From positions 1 through 57,595 of IMG/VR virus record IMGVR_UViG_3300037189_024976: DNA of 57,595 nucleotides; one strand, given 5' to 3'. Every line of letters begins with the position of its first letter. Position 1 is the stretch's first letter. The notes under the pieces were generated by a model. That model did no database searches. It was not told where the DNA came from and saw only the letters and a list, made by a program, of their open reading frames with translations. The position numbers and the translations under genes were made by a program. The stretch comes from a virus. Below, in pieces: positions 32,757 through 40,900 of the stretch.

Positions 32757-34342
32757 TGGAACATTCAGTAAGCATTGTAAACGACGATAATGAAGATAGA
32801 GAAGTCCAAGTAAGATCTAACGTAGATTTTGGACTAGGCAATGCTGCTGCAGATTCTTTTGAAGATCCATTTTCTAAGTCATGGGATGAAATTAAAAAGA
32901 TGGACGGGCTTAATCCAAATGTTCGTCGTCAAGCAAACAGACTAGAAAAGTCATTTACAGGTATAGATGATGCTAAGTCTAAGAAGTTAGACCCACTAGA
33001 TTTAACTGGATATTCTTTATTCCAAATTGTACAGCCTCCATACAACATGCTTTATCTTTCACAACTTTATGACGTATCTCCATATCATCACTCAGCAGTT
33101 AATGCTAAGGTAGCAAACGTAATTGGCTTGGGATATAAATTTGAAGAAACATTTAAGGTTACACAAAAGGTTCAAGATGTAATTGATGATCCTAAGAAGC
33201 TAGACAAATTACGCACAAAAATTGAAGCTGCAAAAGTAGAACTTCGTGATTTTATTGAGTCATTAAACTCAGATGATTCTTTTTCAGAAACTATGAAAAA
33301 GCTTTACACAGACTTAGAGTCTACTGGTAATGCTTATCTTGAAGTAGGTCGCACAACAAACGGAAAGATTGGATATCTTGGTCATATTCCAACTACCACA
33401 ATGCGTATTCGCCGTCACAGAGATGGGTTTGTGCAGGTTGTTTACAACCGCTACACATTCTTTAGAAACTTTGGGGATACAGAAACTCCAGATCAAATTG
33501 GTACAGATCCACAACCAAATGAAGTAATTCATTTTAAAAAGTTTACTCCTTCAAACACTTATTACGGAGTTCCAGATATTCTTTCTGCTAAAAATGCAGT
33601 AGCTGGTGACGAATTTGCACAGCGTTTCAACTTAGATTATTTCGAAAACAAAGCTGTTCCACGCTATATAATTACGGTAAAGGGTGCAAAGCTTACAGCA
33701 GATTCTGAGCGTAAGCTTCTTGAATTTTTCCAAACTGGTTTGCGTGGACGCAACCATAGAACTCTCTACATACCTCTTCCTTCAGATGGAGAAAATAGCC
33801 GTGTTGAGTTTAATATGGATCCAGTTGAGGCGGGAGTACAAGATTCCTCATTCAAAAACTATGCAGTAGAGAATAGAGATCGTATTCTTATTGCTCACCG
33901 TGTTCCAATTTCTAAAATTGGTATGCCAGCAGACGTTTCACTTGCAAACGCCAAAGATGCAGATAAGACATTTAAAGAGCAAGTATGTCGTCCAATGCAA
34001 GAAGAGCTTGAGTATAAGCTTAATAAAATCATGTCAGAGTTTACTGATGCTTTCCAAATCAGATTTAACGAGTTGGCACTTACAGATGAAGAAACTCAGT
34101 CAAGAATTGATGCTTCGTACCTAGTAAACAAGGTTATATTGCCAAATGAAGTACGTGCTCAAAAGGGTCTTGCCCCTATTGAAGGCGGGGATGTTCCTCT
34201 TGAACTTAAGCCACAAGATGCTGCTGAAAAGATAACAGATGGCAAAGGCACAAGGGCACGGGATCAAGAAAGAACAGTAAACACTTCAGATAAGAGCAAC
34301 ACAGCTAGAAATCCTCAAGGAGAAGGTAGAAAACAACAATAA
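32756..34342 (+). CDS. Portal protein
   Basis: The 528-residue protein has the conserved portal core. It includes PYNMLYLSQLYDVSPYHHSAVNAKVANVIG (residues about 93-122), STGNAYLEVGRTTNGKIGYL, IHFKKFTPSNTYYGVPDI, FAQRFNLDYFENKAVPRYII and ENRDRILIAHRVPISKIG with KTFKEQVCRPMQEELE. This is the pattern of HK97/PBSX-type phage portals. Twelve copies form the DNA gateway at one capsid vertex and bind terminase and the neck. The C-terminus is Lys/Glu-rich and flexible. The protease follows after 53 nt, but no terminase gene precedes it. Confidence 0.92.
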   Translation: MEHSVSIVNDDNEDREVQVRSNVDFGLGNAAADSFEDPFSKSWDEIKKMDGLNPNVRRQANRLEKSFTGIDDAKSKKLDPLDLTGYSLFQIVQPPYNMLYLSQLYDVSPYHHSAVNAKVANVIGLGYKFEETFKVTQKVQDVIDDPKKLDKLRTKIEAAKVELRDFIESLNSDDSFSETMKKLYTDLESTGNAYLEVGRTTNGKIGYLGHIPTTTMRIRRHRDGFVQVVYNRYTFFRNFGDTETPDQIGTDPQPNEVIHFKKFTPSNTYYGVPDILSAKNAVAGDEFAQRFNLDYFENKAVPRYIITVKGAKLTADSERKLLEFFQTGLRGRNHRTLYIPLPSDGENSRVEFNMDPVEAGVQDSSFKNYAVENRDRILIAHRVPISKIGMPADVSLANAKDADKTFKEQVCRPMQEELEYKLNKIMSEFTDAFQIRFNELALTDEETQSRIDASYLVNKVILPNEVRAQKGLAPIEGGDVPLELKPQDAAEKITDGKGTRARDQERTVNTSDKSNTARNPQGEGRKQQ

Positions 34343-34343
34343 A

Positions 34344-34380
34344 ACCAACTGATAATTATGCGTTAATTATAAATGTTGGT
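34344..34380 (+). other. Hairpin in the portal-protease gap
   Basis: An inverted repeat pairs ACCAAC (34344-34349) with GTTGGT (34375-34380) and ATAATTA (34352-34358) with TAATTAT (34364-34370) around a 5-nt loop. A T-rich stretch follows. It could be a weak terminator or an RNA processing site. The 3' arm also overlaps the TGGTATTAT element. Confidence 0.5.
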
Positions 34381-34395
34381 ATTATTTATTTACAT

Positions 34396-35772
34396 ATGGA
34401 TATTCAAAAGACTTATTGGCAAAATAGCGGATCATCACTTTCCTTAGCCTTCCCAATTGCGAAGGTCAATAAGGAAAAAAGAACTGTATCTGGATTTGCA
34501 TCGCTAGACAATATAGACCGTCATGGAGATATTGTAACTGCTGAAGCAAGCAAGAAAGCATTTGAAAATTTCAGAGGAAATATTCGTGAAATGCACGGAC
34601 CATCTGCTGTAGGCAAGATGATTGATTTTAAGGAAGATGCCTTTTTTGATAAGGCTACTGGTAAAAAATATAGCGGTGTTTATGTTACTGCATACATTTC
34701 AAAGGGTGCACAAGATGCTTGGGAAAAAGTTCTTGATGGCACATATTCTGGTTTCTCAATTGGCGGTAATATTGTAGATGCAAAGATGGAAAAATCTGAC
34801 AATGGACAAGAAGATCATAGAGTTATTCATAACTACGATCTTCACGAACTTTCATTAGTTGATTCACCAGCAAATCCACTTGCTAATTTCTTTTCTATTC
34901 AAAAGATGGCAAAAGGAATGACATTAGAAAATGTATTCTGGTGCAATGAAGATGAAGTTGCTTCAACAACAACTGAAATGTCAAAGAATTGTGTAGTTTG
35001 CGGAGATTCAATGTCTAACATTGGTTGGGTTGAACAAACTGATACAGATAAGTTTGAAGCAATTGAAAAGGTAATTGATTCTTATTTCAAGAAAGATGAT
35101 GCACCAGGTCCAGACCATGCTGCAACAACTCATGAATCAGATAATGTAGTTAATAGTTCAACAGCTATTAATCTTTATCCAGATCAAAACAAAGCAAAAA
35201 AGGTTTCGCCTATTGACGTAAGTACGGCGACTATAAAGAAGAATGAAGGAGGTAATGAAATGACAGAAGAAACAAACGCAGAAGTAGCTCCAGAAGTTAC
35301 TGAAGTTGAAGCTCCAGCTGCAGAAGCAGTTGTTGCTGTTGATGAAACAGCAGTTGATACAGGAGAAGCAATCGAAAAGGCTGTTGCTATTTCAGAGGTT
35401 GAGGATACACTTGATTTCACAAAAATGGTAACCGACCTTAAGACCCTCTTGAGTGATTCCCTAGAAAAGAATTATGCAACACATGCTGCTACTGTTCAAG
35501 ATGTTTATCGCATGGTAGAGGAAACCAGAGCGGAAATGTCAAAGGCTATTGATGATGTCAAGGCTAAGATGGCAGAAAAGGACGAAGAAATGAAGAAGAC
35601 GATTGCAGATATGTACGGAAAGATAGAGTACGTTGACCATGCCCTTAAGGGTTTTGAGTCTGCAACCGCAGTTAAGAAGTCCAGTGATCTTAACGGATCA
35701 ATGGAAGAAACAAAAATACAAAAAAGTATATGGCAAGGACACTTCCTCGGTGTTAATAGCTTAACTAAATAA
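34396..35772 (+). CDS. Prohead protease fused to scaffold (HK97/U35 type)
   Basis: The 458-residue protein has an N-terminal serine protease (residues about 15-170) with RTVSGFASLDNIDRHGDIV, candidate catalytic His67 in REMHGPSA and Ser121 in GFSIGG, and DLHELSLVDSPANPL. This matches the HK97-type (U35) prohead protease fold. A linker with a CVVCGDSM motif follows. The C-terminal part is acidic then helical (AEMSKAIDDVKAKMAEKDEE), as in delta/scaffold domains. A strong internal start at 35260 should release the scaffold separately. The protease matures the capsid inside the prohead and then degrades the scaffold. Confidence 0.9.
   Translation: MDIQKTYWQNSGSSLSLAFPIAKVNKEKRTVSGFASLDNIDRHGDIVTAEASKKAFENFRGNIREMHGPSAVGKMIDFKEDAFFDKATGKKYSGVYVTAYISKGAQDAWEKVLDGTYSGFSIGGNIVDAKMEKSDNGQEDHRVIHNYDLHELSLVDSPANPLANFFSIQKMAKGMTLENVFWCNEDEVASTTTEMSKNCVVCGDSMSNIGWVEQTDTDKFEAIEKVIDSYFKKDDAPGPDHAATTHESDNVVNSSTAINLYPDQNKAKKVSPIDVSTATIKKNEGGNEMTEETNAEVAPEVTEVEAPAAEAVVAVDETAVDTGEAIEKAVAISEVEDTLDFTKMVTDLKTLLSDSLEKNYATHAATVQDVYRMVEETRAEMSKAIDDVKAKMAEKDEEMKKTIADMYGKIEYVDHALKGFESATAVKKSSDLNGSMEETKIQKSIWQGHFLGVNSLTK
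35246..35262 (+). promoter_or_regulatory. Internal ribosome-binding site and ATG for a nested scaffold
   Basis: AAGGAGGT (35246-35253), a full anti-Shine-Dalgarno match, lies 6 nt before an in-frame ATG at 35260 inside the protease-scaffold gene. This is the strongest Shine-Dalgarno I saw in the head genes. Confidence 0.75.
35260..35772 (+). CDS. Nested capsid scaffold protein (internal in-frame start)
   Basis: Translation from the internal ATG at codon 289 of the protease gene gives a 170-residue protein with the same C-terminus. It starts MTEETNAEVAPEVTEVEA, an acidic Ala/Glu/Val-rich leader. Helices suited to coiled-coil assembly follow (LKTLLSDSLEKN, AEMSKAIDDVKAKMAEK). The start is supported by AAGGAGGT at ideal spacing. 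Nested scaffolds within protease genes are established for lambda C/Nu3 and related systems. The product would assemble the capsid shell in excess over the protease. Confidence 0.7.
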   Translation: MTEETNAEVAPEVTEVEAPAAEAVVAVDETAVDTGEAIEKAVAISEVEDTLDFTKMVTDLKTLLSDSLEKNYATHAATVQDVYRMVEETRAEMSKAIDDVKAKMAEKDEEMKKTIADMYGKIEYVDHALKGFESATAVKKSSDLNGSMEETKIQKSIWQGHFLGVNSLTK

Positions 35773-35780
35773 TCTAGAAA

Positions 35781-35796
35781 AAATAAGGTGGTGAAA
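35781..35796 (+). promoter_or_regulatory. Strong ribosome-binding leader shared by capsid and tail-tube genes
   Basis: AAATAAGGTGGTGAAA is identical to 40104-40119. Its AAGGTGGTGA core matches 9 of 10 positions of the extended Shine-Dalgarno AAGGAGGTGA. It lies 9 nt (measured from the core) before the capsid ATG. Confidence 0.75.
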
Positions 35797-35803
35797 TAAA
35801 TAA

Positions 35804-36937
35804 ATGAGTAATGAACTTTTACAAAAAGTAATTGATACAACAAATCTCGGAACTGCAGGTTCTGATCTCTCAGGCGACGGACGTACCCTTTCAGGTACTG
35901 GTCTCCTATACCCAGATCAAGCTAACCGTTTCCTAGATTATATGTGGGATGCAACAATTTTGGCAAAGGCAGCACGTACAATCCGTATGCGTTCCAATAC
36001 AACCGAAATTGATCGTGTTTCTGTAGGTCAGAGAATCATGACTGTTGCTTCTGAAGATAATCCTCGTGACTACACTGGATATGACGCAGGTGCAACTGGA
36101 CAATATTCAAACGCTGCTGCAACGTTCTCAAAGGTTTCTTTGACAACACGCAAGCTTCGTCTTGATTGGGAACTCTCATCTGAGTCTCTTGAGGATAACC
36201 TTGAGGGTCCAGATCTAGAAGATCACATTGCACGTTTGATGGCTACCCAGGCTGGTAACGATATTGAGGATGTTCTCATCAATGGTACAGGAACTAGCAC
36301 AGGTTTGCTTTCAGCATTCAAGGGATTCCGTCAACTAGCATTGGACAACGCACACGTTGTTGATGCACAAGGTGTTGGACTTGATAAGGCAGTATTCAAT
36401 CTTGCTATCAAGACCCTTCCACGTAAGTACAAGCAACGCAGAAATCAACTTCGCTTCTTCACAGGATCGAACTTGGTTCAAGACTACTTGTACAACCTAA
36501 CATCATCAACAACAGCTACTCCATTCGATATCGGTTCAACCGTTATCCGTGGTGATGTTGCTGCTAACGATGGTGGTCCAGGTACTGTAACTCCATTCGC
36601 TTTTGGTATCCCAGTTATCAACGTTCCGTTGATGGATGAGACCCGTGCAGGTGACTATTCAAGCCCAACAGGCTTGCATGGTGATCTTCACCTCGCATTC
36701 CCACAGAACTTTGTAATCGGTATCAAGCGTGATGTTACTGTCTATCGTCTCTTCCAGCCAAAGAAGGACACAATTGAATACACTCTATTCATTCGTGTTG
36801 GTTGCGTTATGGAAAACTACGATGCACACGTTATCGTTAAGAACGTTAAGGTTGCAGGTTCAGTAGCTTCTGGTGCATTCGGCTCCGTTACACACGGTGC
36901 AAATGTAACTGGTGGTTCTGGAACATACACATACTAA
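35804..36937 (+). CDS. Major capsid protein (HK97 fold)
   Basis: The 377-residue protein has an N-terminal arm, then YMWDATILAKAARTIRMRSN and a long E-loop-like stretch (DRVSVGQRIMTVASEDNPRD). The helix and P-domain follow (RKLRLDWELSSESLEDNLEG, HIARLMATQAGNDIEDVLING), then GLLSAFKGFRQLA and an A-domain-like end (DTIEYTLFIRVGCVMENYDA). This is the layout of HK97-type capsid proteins. Nineteen of about 21 arginines are CGT or CGC, unlike the AGA-rich neighbours. The gene has its own strong leader and is followed by a terminator, as expected for the most abundant virion protein. Confidence 0.92.
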   Translation: MSNELLQKVIDTTNLGTAGSDLSGDGRTLSGTGLLYPDQANRFLDYMWDATILAKAARTIRMRSNTTEIDRVSVGQRIMTVASEDNPRDYTGYDAGATGQYSNAAATFSKVSLTTRKLRLDWELSSESLEDNLEGPDLEDHIARLMATQAGNDIEDVLINGTGTSTGLLSAFKGFRQLALDNAHVVDAQGVGLDKAVFNLAIKTLPRKYKQRRNQLRFFTGSNLVQDYLYNLTSSTTATPFDIGSTVIRGDVAANDGGPGTVTPFAFGIPVINVPLMDETRAGDYSSPTGLHGDLHLAFPQNFVIGIKRDVTVYRLFQPKKDTIEYTLFIRVGCVMENYDAHVIVKNVKVAGSVASGAFGSVTHGANVTGGSGTYTY

Positions 36938-36954
36938 TATTTTATTAGTTGCAA

Positions 36955-36991
36955 GGCGGGGGGATACACAAGTATCCCCCTTAGCCATTTT
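36955..36991 (+). terminator. Rho-independent terminator after the capsid gene
   Basis: GGGGGATAC (36959-36967) pairs perfectly with GTATCCCCC (36972-36980) around an ACAA loop. An outer GGC/GCC pair and ATTTT follow. It lies 18 nt after the capsid stop. Confidence 0.85.
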
Positions 36992-36992
36992 C

Positions 36993-37001
36993 TGCTATAA
37001 T
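36993..37001 (+). promoter_or_regulatory. Extended -10 promoter element TGCTATAAT
   Basis: It begins right after the capsid terminator. The ATG at 37028 is 26 nt downstream. It probably restarts transcription for the neck genes. The region where a -35 would lie is inside the terminator stem and does not match consensus. Confidence 0.65.
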
Positions 37002-37027
37002 TACATTACATTAACGAGAGGAAGATA

Positions 37028-37414
37028 ATGTCATTTACAGATCTTAAGATCTCAGATCTTAGAAAAGTTGCAGATACATTTGGTGTAGATGCAAAAGAAG
37101 CAAAAACAAAGAATGAAATAGTAGCTCTTTTAGAAGAAGAAGGCATTTCATATCAAATGTATGATAAGCTTTCTGGTGCTGAAAAGGTTGAAGTTAAGGT
37201 TACAGAGAGAAAAGAGAAGAAGATTTTAAAGAAAGAAGAGTCAGTTTTAGTTAAAATGGAGCGATCAAATCACTCTTATCAAATTGGGGATTATACATTC
37301 TCACAAGAACACCCATTTGTTGTTATGTCAGAAAGTGATGCTCAGCGTGTTTTTGACACACAAAATGGTTTCCGCCTTGCGACTCCACGAGAGGCTCAAG
37401 AGTACTACAGATAA
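37028..37414 (+). CDS. HeH/SAP-like small protein following the capsid gene
   Basis: This 128-residue protein starts with a helix-extension-helix pattern, LKISDLRKVADTFGVDAKEA and TKNEIVALLEEEG (residues 5-39), as in HeH/SAP-like domains often found just after capsid genes. A Lys/Glu-rich linker and a C-terminal beta domain (YTFSQEHPFVVMSESDAQRV, RLATPREAQEYY) follow. In other phages such proteins take part in head completion or act as connector accessories. That role is inferred from position. GAGAGGAAG precedes the ATG. Confidence 0.6.
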   Translation: MSFTDLKISDLRKVADTFGVDAKEAKTKNEIVALLEEEGISYQMYDKLSGAEKVEVKVTERKEKKILKKEESVLVKMERSNHSYQIGDYTFSQEHPFVVMSESDAQRVFDTQNGFRLATPREAQEYYR

Positions 37415-37429
37415 AATAGGGGGATTTGA

Positions 37430-38368
37430 GTGCAAACCATATCCAAAAGATCTCAACAAAAAATACATTTAAACATATATAGCGATGGTGTTTTGGTGCA
37501 AGCGGATGCTGTACCAACTATTAACATTATTGATGCTGACACAGGAGCAACTCTGCTACAGGCAGCAACTGTTGATGAACCACAGATTGGTTTGTACTCG
37601 TTCTTTTTATCAAGTGCTTTAACACAAGCAAATGTAATGCTCCAGGTTACCTGGAACTATATACTTAATGGTGTTCATAATCAAGAAATAGAATTTTATC
37701 AGGTTGAAACAGTATATTCTGAAATTTCAGAAATAGTTGATTTTTTTGGGTTTGGTGCCAAGCCATCAGATCCAAATTATTTTGATCCAAAATCAATATC
37801 TGCTGCAGAAAAAATAGCAAGAACAATTATTGAAGGATATACAAATCAAAGATTTTATCAGCGTTATGGCTCACAAGAACAATTTGGTAAGGGTTCCGAT
37901 GCTTTAGAGTTAATTGAAAATATGTTAACGATTGATAAAGTTTGGGAAAACGACGTCTTACTTATTGACAATACTAGAAATCCAGTGTTTAATACTTTTG
38001 GTTTCCCGCTGGAAATCAGCCCTACTGGAAGAGCTGTAAGAATTATAAATCAAGGCTGGGATGTCAGATATGACAATCAAGTAGATCCAGCAGTTCTTTA
38101 CTATGGAAGATTTAGAGACAACTCAAGATACAAAGTTGAAGGACAAATTGGATACAGATATGTTCCAAATGATATTAAAATTGCATCAATGCTTCTTGTT
38201 AACGACATACTAGCTAATGATTTTAACTGGAGAAATAAGTATTTAAGTAAAGTTAATCTTTCAGAAATTTCATTTGAGATGGCGGGAGGAGCATTTAACG
38301 GTACGGGTAATGTTACAGTAGATAACATCCTAGATCAATACCGTAACGTTAATATTGTAATTATATAA
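37430..38368 (+). CDS. Head-tail adaptor protein with N-terminal beta domain
   Basis: The start is GTG 37430 after AGGGGGA. The 312-residue protein has an N-terminal Ig-like domain (KIHLNIYSDGVLVQADAVPT, residues about 10-100). A C-terminal helical adaptor (about 115-300) follows, with SISAAEKIARTIIEGYTNQR, ENMLTIDKVWENDVLLI, and VPNDIKIASMLLVNDILAND. The latter matches HK97 gp6/SPP1 gp15-type connector proteins, which form a ring below the portal. The extra N-terminal domain makes it about twice the usual size. Its stop overlaps the next start (TAATG). Confidence 0.75.
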   Translation: MQTISKRSQQKIHLNIYSDGVLVQADAVPTINIIDADTGATLLQAATVDEPQIGLYSFFLSSALTQANVMLQVTWNYILNGVHNQEIEFYQVETVYSEISEIVDFFGFGAKPSDPNYFDPKSISAAEKIARTIIEGYTNQRFYQRYGSQEQFGKGSDALELIENMLTIDKVWENDVLLIDNTRNPVFNTFGFPLEISPTGRAVRIINQGWDVRYDNQVDPAVLYYGRFRDNSRYKVEGQIGYRYVPNDIKIASMLLVNDILANDFNWRNKYLSKVNLSEISFEMAGGAFNGTGNVTVDNILDQYRNVNIVII

Positions 38369-38823
38369 TGTTAAATTCTTTTATCACTTCTGTTATGAAT
38401 ATGAAAGCTGATATTTATAAGCAGCAAAATTTTCAAGACCCAGATACTGGAGCAATAAGCAGAGAATGGTTGTATGAAAAAACAATTGCTTGTAAAATTG
38501 AGCCAATTAAAACTAGGGGCACATCAACAAAAGGTGATAATAAAAATTTTGGTAATAACCAAAACGCTCAAGCAGAATATAATGAAGGCTTGCAAATTAA
38601 ATTAAAGTGTACAGAACTTTTAAGTAAGCGTTGGAGAATTGGTTCAATTAGATCAAGTGATAATCAACAGGTATTTGTTGAAATTGATAGATATAATCAA
38701 CCAGATACAGTTTTTGAAGTAATGTCGTCACATGCGGTTTTGGATCCTTTTGGAAAAATTTCTTATTACGAAGCTACTTTGGTTAGGGTGCCAATTCAAG
38801 ACAATGATAACACTATCAATTAG
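38368..38823 (+). CDS. Head closure (stopper) protein
   Basis: This 151-residue protein has the small beta-barrel pattern of head-closure proteins: MKADIYKQQNFQDPDTGAIS with REWLYEKTIACKIEPIKTRG, QIKLKCTELLSKRWRIG, then VFVEIDRYNQPDTVFEVMSS. It fits SPP1 gp16/HK97 gp7-type stoppers in size and order, directly after the adaptor. It would form the second neck ring, which retains DNA until tail attachment. The next gene starts 20 nt before its stop. Confidence 0.65.
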   Translation: MLNSFITSVMNMKADIYKQQNFQDPDTGAISREWLYEKTIACKIEPIKTRGTSTKGDNKNFGNNQNAQAEYNEGLQIKLKCTELLSKRWRIGSIRSSDNQQVFVEIDRYNQPDTVFEVMSSHAVLDPFGKISYYEATLVRVPIQDNDNTIN

Positions 38824-39532
38824 CAAAAAAGATATAGACAATTTAAATAAACAAGTTACTATGAAAGTAGAGTCAATTAAATATTTGACAAATACAGAAT
38901 TTTCAGATGCAATATGCAGAGCAGCTTTTGTTATAGTAACAAGAAAGTTTATGCCAGCAATAGATAAATTTTCTGGAATGAATCCAAAAGTAATGCACCA
39001 CGTTTATGAATGGGGCAAGGTGGGTTCTCCAAGAGGAAGATTGTTTGTCATGAGTAGAATGAAAATAACAAACGGATCTTATTTAATTCAGTCAACATTT
39101 ACAAAATCAAAAGTTCCGTCTCCAGTTGACCCAGAACTTTTAATGCCAGGAAAAACTGGAAAGTATGTTTACCCACGCAACATTTTTAAAAATAAAGCTG
39201 AAGTAATGGAAAAAGGACTTTCAATAAATTATCAAGCAAAAAGGTTTCAACCATTTGTTGGAATCAATGGAATGCAATTTATAAGGCCAGGGCAAAGAGT
39301 TTATATTCAAAATCCAGGAGGCAAGTATACAAAAGGTTCTTTTGAAAGTTTTATGACAGCTTGGTATTCAAAAAACTCTCAAGTAATTATGGATTCCTCT
39401 GGATTGTATGAGAAAATAGCTAATGAAGCATCTATTGTTTTGAGCAGAAACAATGCTGGCATTGAAGATCTTAAAAAGATGGTTGATGAAATTGTATTTA
39501 ATATTACAAATGGGGTGGAGATAATTAAATGA
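38804..39532 (+). CDS. HK97 gp10-like neck/tail completion protein
   Basis: The start at ATG 38804 is preferred because it gives a 20-nt overlap with the stopper gene; an in-frame ATG at 38732 lies deep inside that gene and would add an unrelated hydrophobic leader. The 242-residue protein has an N-terminal helix (SISKKDIDNLNKQVTMKV), an internal domain with MHHVYEWGKVGSPRGRLFVM near residue 65, and a beta part with GQRVYIQNPGGKYTKGSF. HK97 gp10-type proteins of this region connect neck and tail. It is longer than the typical 140-160 residues. Confidence 0.6.
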   Translation: MITLSISKKDIDNLNKQVTMKVESIKYLTNTEFSDAICRAAFVIVTRKFMPAIDKFSGMNPKVMHHVYEWGKVGSPRGRLFVMSRMKITNGSYLIQSTFTKSKVPSPVDPELLMPGKTGKYVYPRNIFKNKAEVMEKGLSINYQAKRFQPFVGINGMQFIRPGQRVYIQNPGGKYTKGSFESFMTAWYSKNSQVIMDSSGLYEKIANEASIVLSRNNAGIEDLKKMVDEIVFNITNGVEIIK

Positions 39533-40032
39533 GTTATGAAAAAATTGCAGCATATGAAGTAAGAGACATTATATGGAGAGAATTACGAGATTTTGGTGTT
39601 CTTGACATAAATGATTATTATGCGGATGGCTTTATGGATCCGCTTGTGCCAATAATTCCAGCTCAACAAATTCCAGAATTTAACAATAATCTTCCAGGAA
39701 AAACGTATATTGTTTATGATGTTTCTATGAAGTTAATACCAGTTCAATTTTGGATGATAGAAGAGACAATGACTCTAGACGTAGTATCAAGAGACCCAAA
39801 AGAAATTCAAAAAATCATCAATTTTCTAATAGATATCTTTAGAAGATACGATTTGTCTGCTAGAGAGGTCAATGAGTCAACTGCATCTACAACCTTTAAT
39901 TATCATTATTTTAAGATTGATTCTGCAGACCCAGTACAAGCTTTTCAGCATGAAGGCGGGTTTATGAATGGCACTATTGCTATATCATACGGATACAGCC
40001 GTGAAACAAATGCTGAAGGAAGATACCTATAA
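39529..40032 (+). CDS. Tail terminator protein
   Basis: The ATG overlaps the previous stop as ATGA. The 167-residue protein has an alpha/beta pattern typical of tail terminators: EVRDIIWRELRDFGVLD as first helix, KTYIVYDVSMKLIPVQFWMI and ETMTLDVVSRDPKEIQKIIN, then a late beta strand GTIAISYGYSR. Its position between the gp10-like gene and the tail tube gene is the standard slot. A hexameric ring caps the tail tube and stops its growth. Sequence similarity is generic, so position carries most of the weight. Confidence 0.7.
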   Translation: MSYEKIAAYEVRDIIWRELRDFGVLDINDYYADGFMDPLVPIIPAQQIPEFNNNLPGKTYIVYDVSMKLIPVQFWMIEETMTLDVVSRDPKEIQKIINFLIDIFRRYDLSAREVNESTASTTFNYHYFKIDSADPVQAFQHEGGFMNGTIAISYGYSRETNAEGRYL

Positions 40033-40042
40033 ATTTGTTTTA

Positions 40043-40062
40043 TGATAGATTAATGCTATCAT
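40043..40062 (+). promoter_or_regulatory. Inverted repeat with -10-like box before the tail-tube gene
   Basis: TGATAG (40043-40048) pairs with CTATCA (40056-40061) around a 7-nt loop. The right arm also forms TGCTATCAT (40054-40062), one mismatch from the extended -10 used elsewhere. The tail-tube ATG is 65 nt downstream. It may be a promoter, an operator or a weak terminator. Confidence 0.35.
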
Positions 40063-40103
40063 TTCTATGAGGAAGTAAATTGTCATCTTTTTTATCCTAA
40101 AAT

Positions 40104-40119
40104 AAATAAGGTGGTGAAA
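40104..40119 (+). promoter_or_regulatory. Strong ribosome-binding leader of the tail-tube gene
   Basis: AAATAAGGTGGTGAAA is identical to the capsid leader at 35781-35796. Its Shine-Dalgarno core AAGGTGGTGA (40108-40117) ends 10 nt before the ATG at 40128. Confidence 0.75.
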
Positions 40120-40127
40120 AATAAAAT

Positions 40128-40871
40128 ATGGCTACAAGTACTAGAAACGTTATTGTCGGTTCCGCTAATCTATTCATTTCGAATAAGAATGGTGCAAACC
40201 GCCCAACTACAAAGGCAACAGACATCGCAAGTCTTCTCACAGCAGGTTCATCTGCTCGTGCTCAGATCAATGCAGGATCTGATTATCGTGAAGTAGGATT
40301 TACATCAACAGGTATTGAGATTTCATACGAACCAAATTATGGTGAGGTTATGGTTGATCAACTTCTTGACGCTGCTCGTCTATTCAAGCAGACTCTTAAG
40401 GTTGTTCTAAAGACAGAACTCGTTGAAGCAACTCTAGAAAACTTGACTCTTTCATGGGGTCAATCAGATTTCTACACAGATGCAAACGGATCTCCAGTCT
40501 ACACATTGACAAATACAGGAACATCTTCAACATACAAGTCCACACTCAATCTAGCAGCAGGTGCTGTTGGTGATACACCAGTTGAGCGTGTTCTTCTTGC
40601 AGTTGGATCTGCTCCACGTCAGATTGGTTCTTCTTATGATCCAGCTTCTGCAGCAGCAGTTACACCTCTTCATACTTCAGATTTGAAGCAAAAAGAGCGT
40701 GTTTATGTTGCACGTCGTGTTGTTAACATTGATACAACAATGCACGGATTAAAGCGTGATGCAGCAACAGTATTCCCAGTGAATTTCCGTTGCTTACCAG
40801 ATGACTCACAAACTGAGTATGCTGGAACTGAATACGGTATCGTTATTGATCGTGTTTGGGGAACTATCTAA
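40128..40871 (+). CDS. Major tail protein (tail tube)
   Basis: This 247-residue protein lies between the tail terminator and the tail chaperones, the standard slot. It has VIVGSANLFISNKNG at the start and a middle EVGFTSTGIEISYEPNYGEV followed by DQLLDAARLFKQTLKVVLKT. Later come ATLENLTLSWGQ and VARRVVNIDTTMHGL. Alternating beta strands and a helix fit the tail-tube fold. Arginines are nearly all CGT, and the gene has the strong leader and its own terminator, as expected for a very abundant protein. Confidence 0.88.
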   Translation: MATSTRNVIVGSANLFISNKNGANRPTTKATDIASLLTAGSSARAQINAGSDYREVGFTSTGIEISYEPNYGEVMVDQLLDAARLFKQTLKVVLKTELVEATLENLTLSWGQSDFYTDANGSPVYTLTNTGTSSTYKSTLNLAAGAVGDTPVERVLLAVGSAPRQIGSSYDPASAAAVTPLHTSDLKQKERVYVARRVVNIDTTMHGLKRDAATVFPVNFRCLPDDSQTEYAGTEYGIVIDRVWGTI

Positions 40872-40900
40872 TCTAAGGATTAGAATACAACTTAATATAG

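Noticed and set aside
30967-34420. Similar start regions CATATGGATATT at 30974 and 34393 as a shared regulatory repeat
   Set aside because: The match is short, lies mostly in the coding start (MDIEKT versus MDIQKT), and the upstream sequences do not match. Chance is sufficient.
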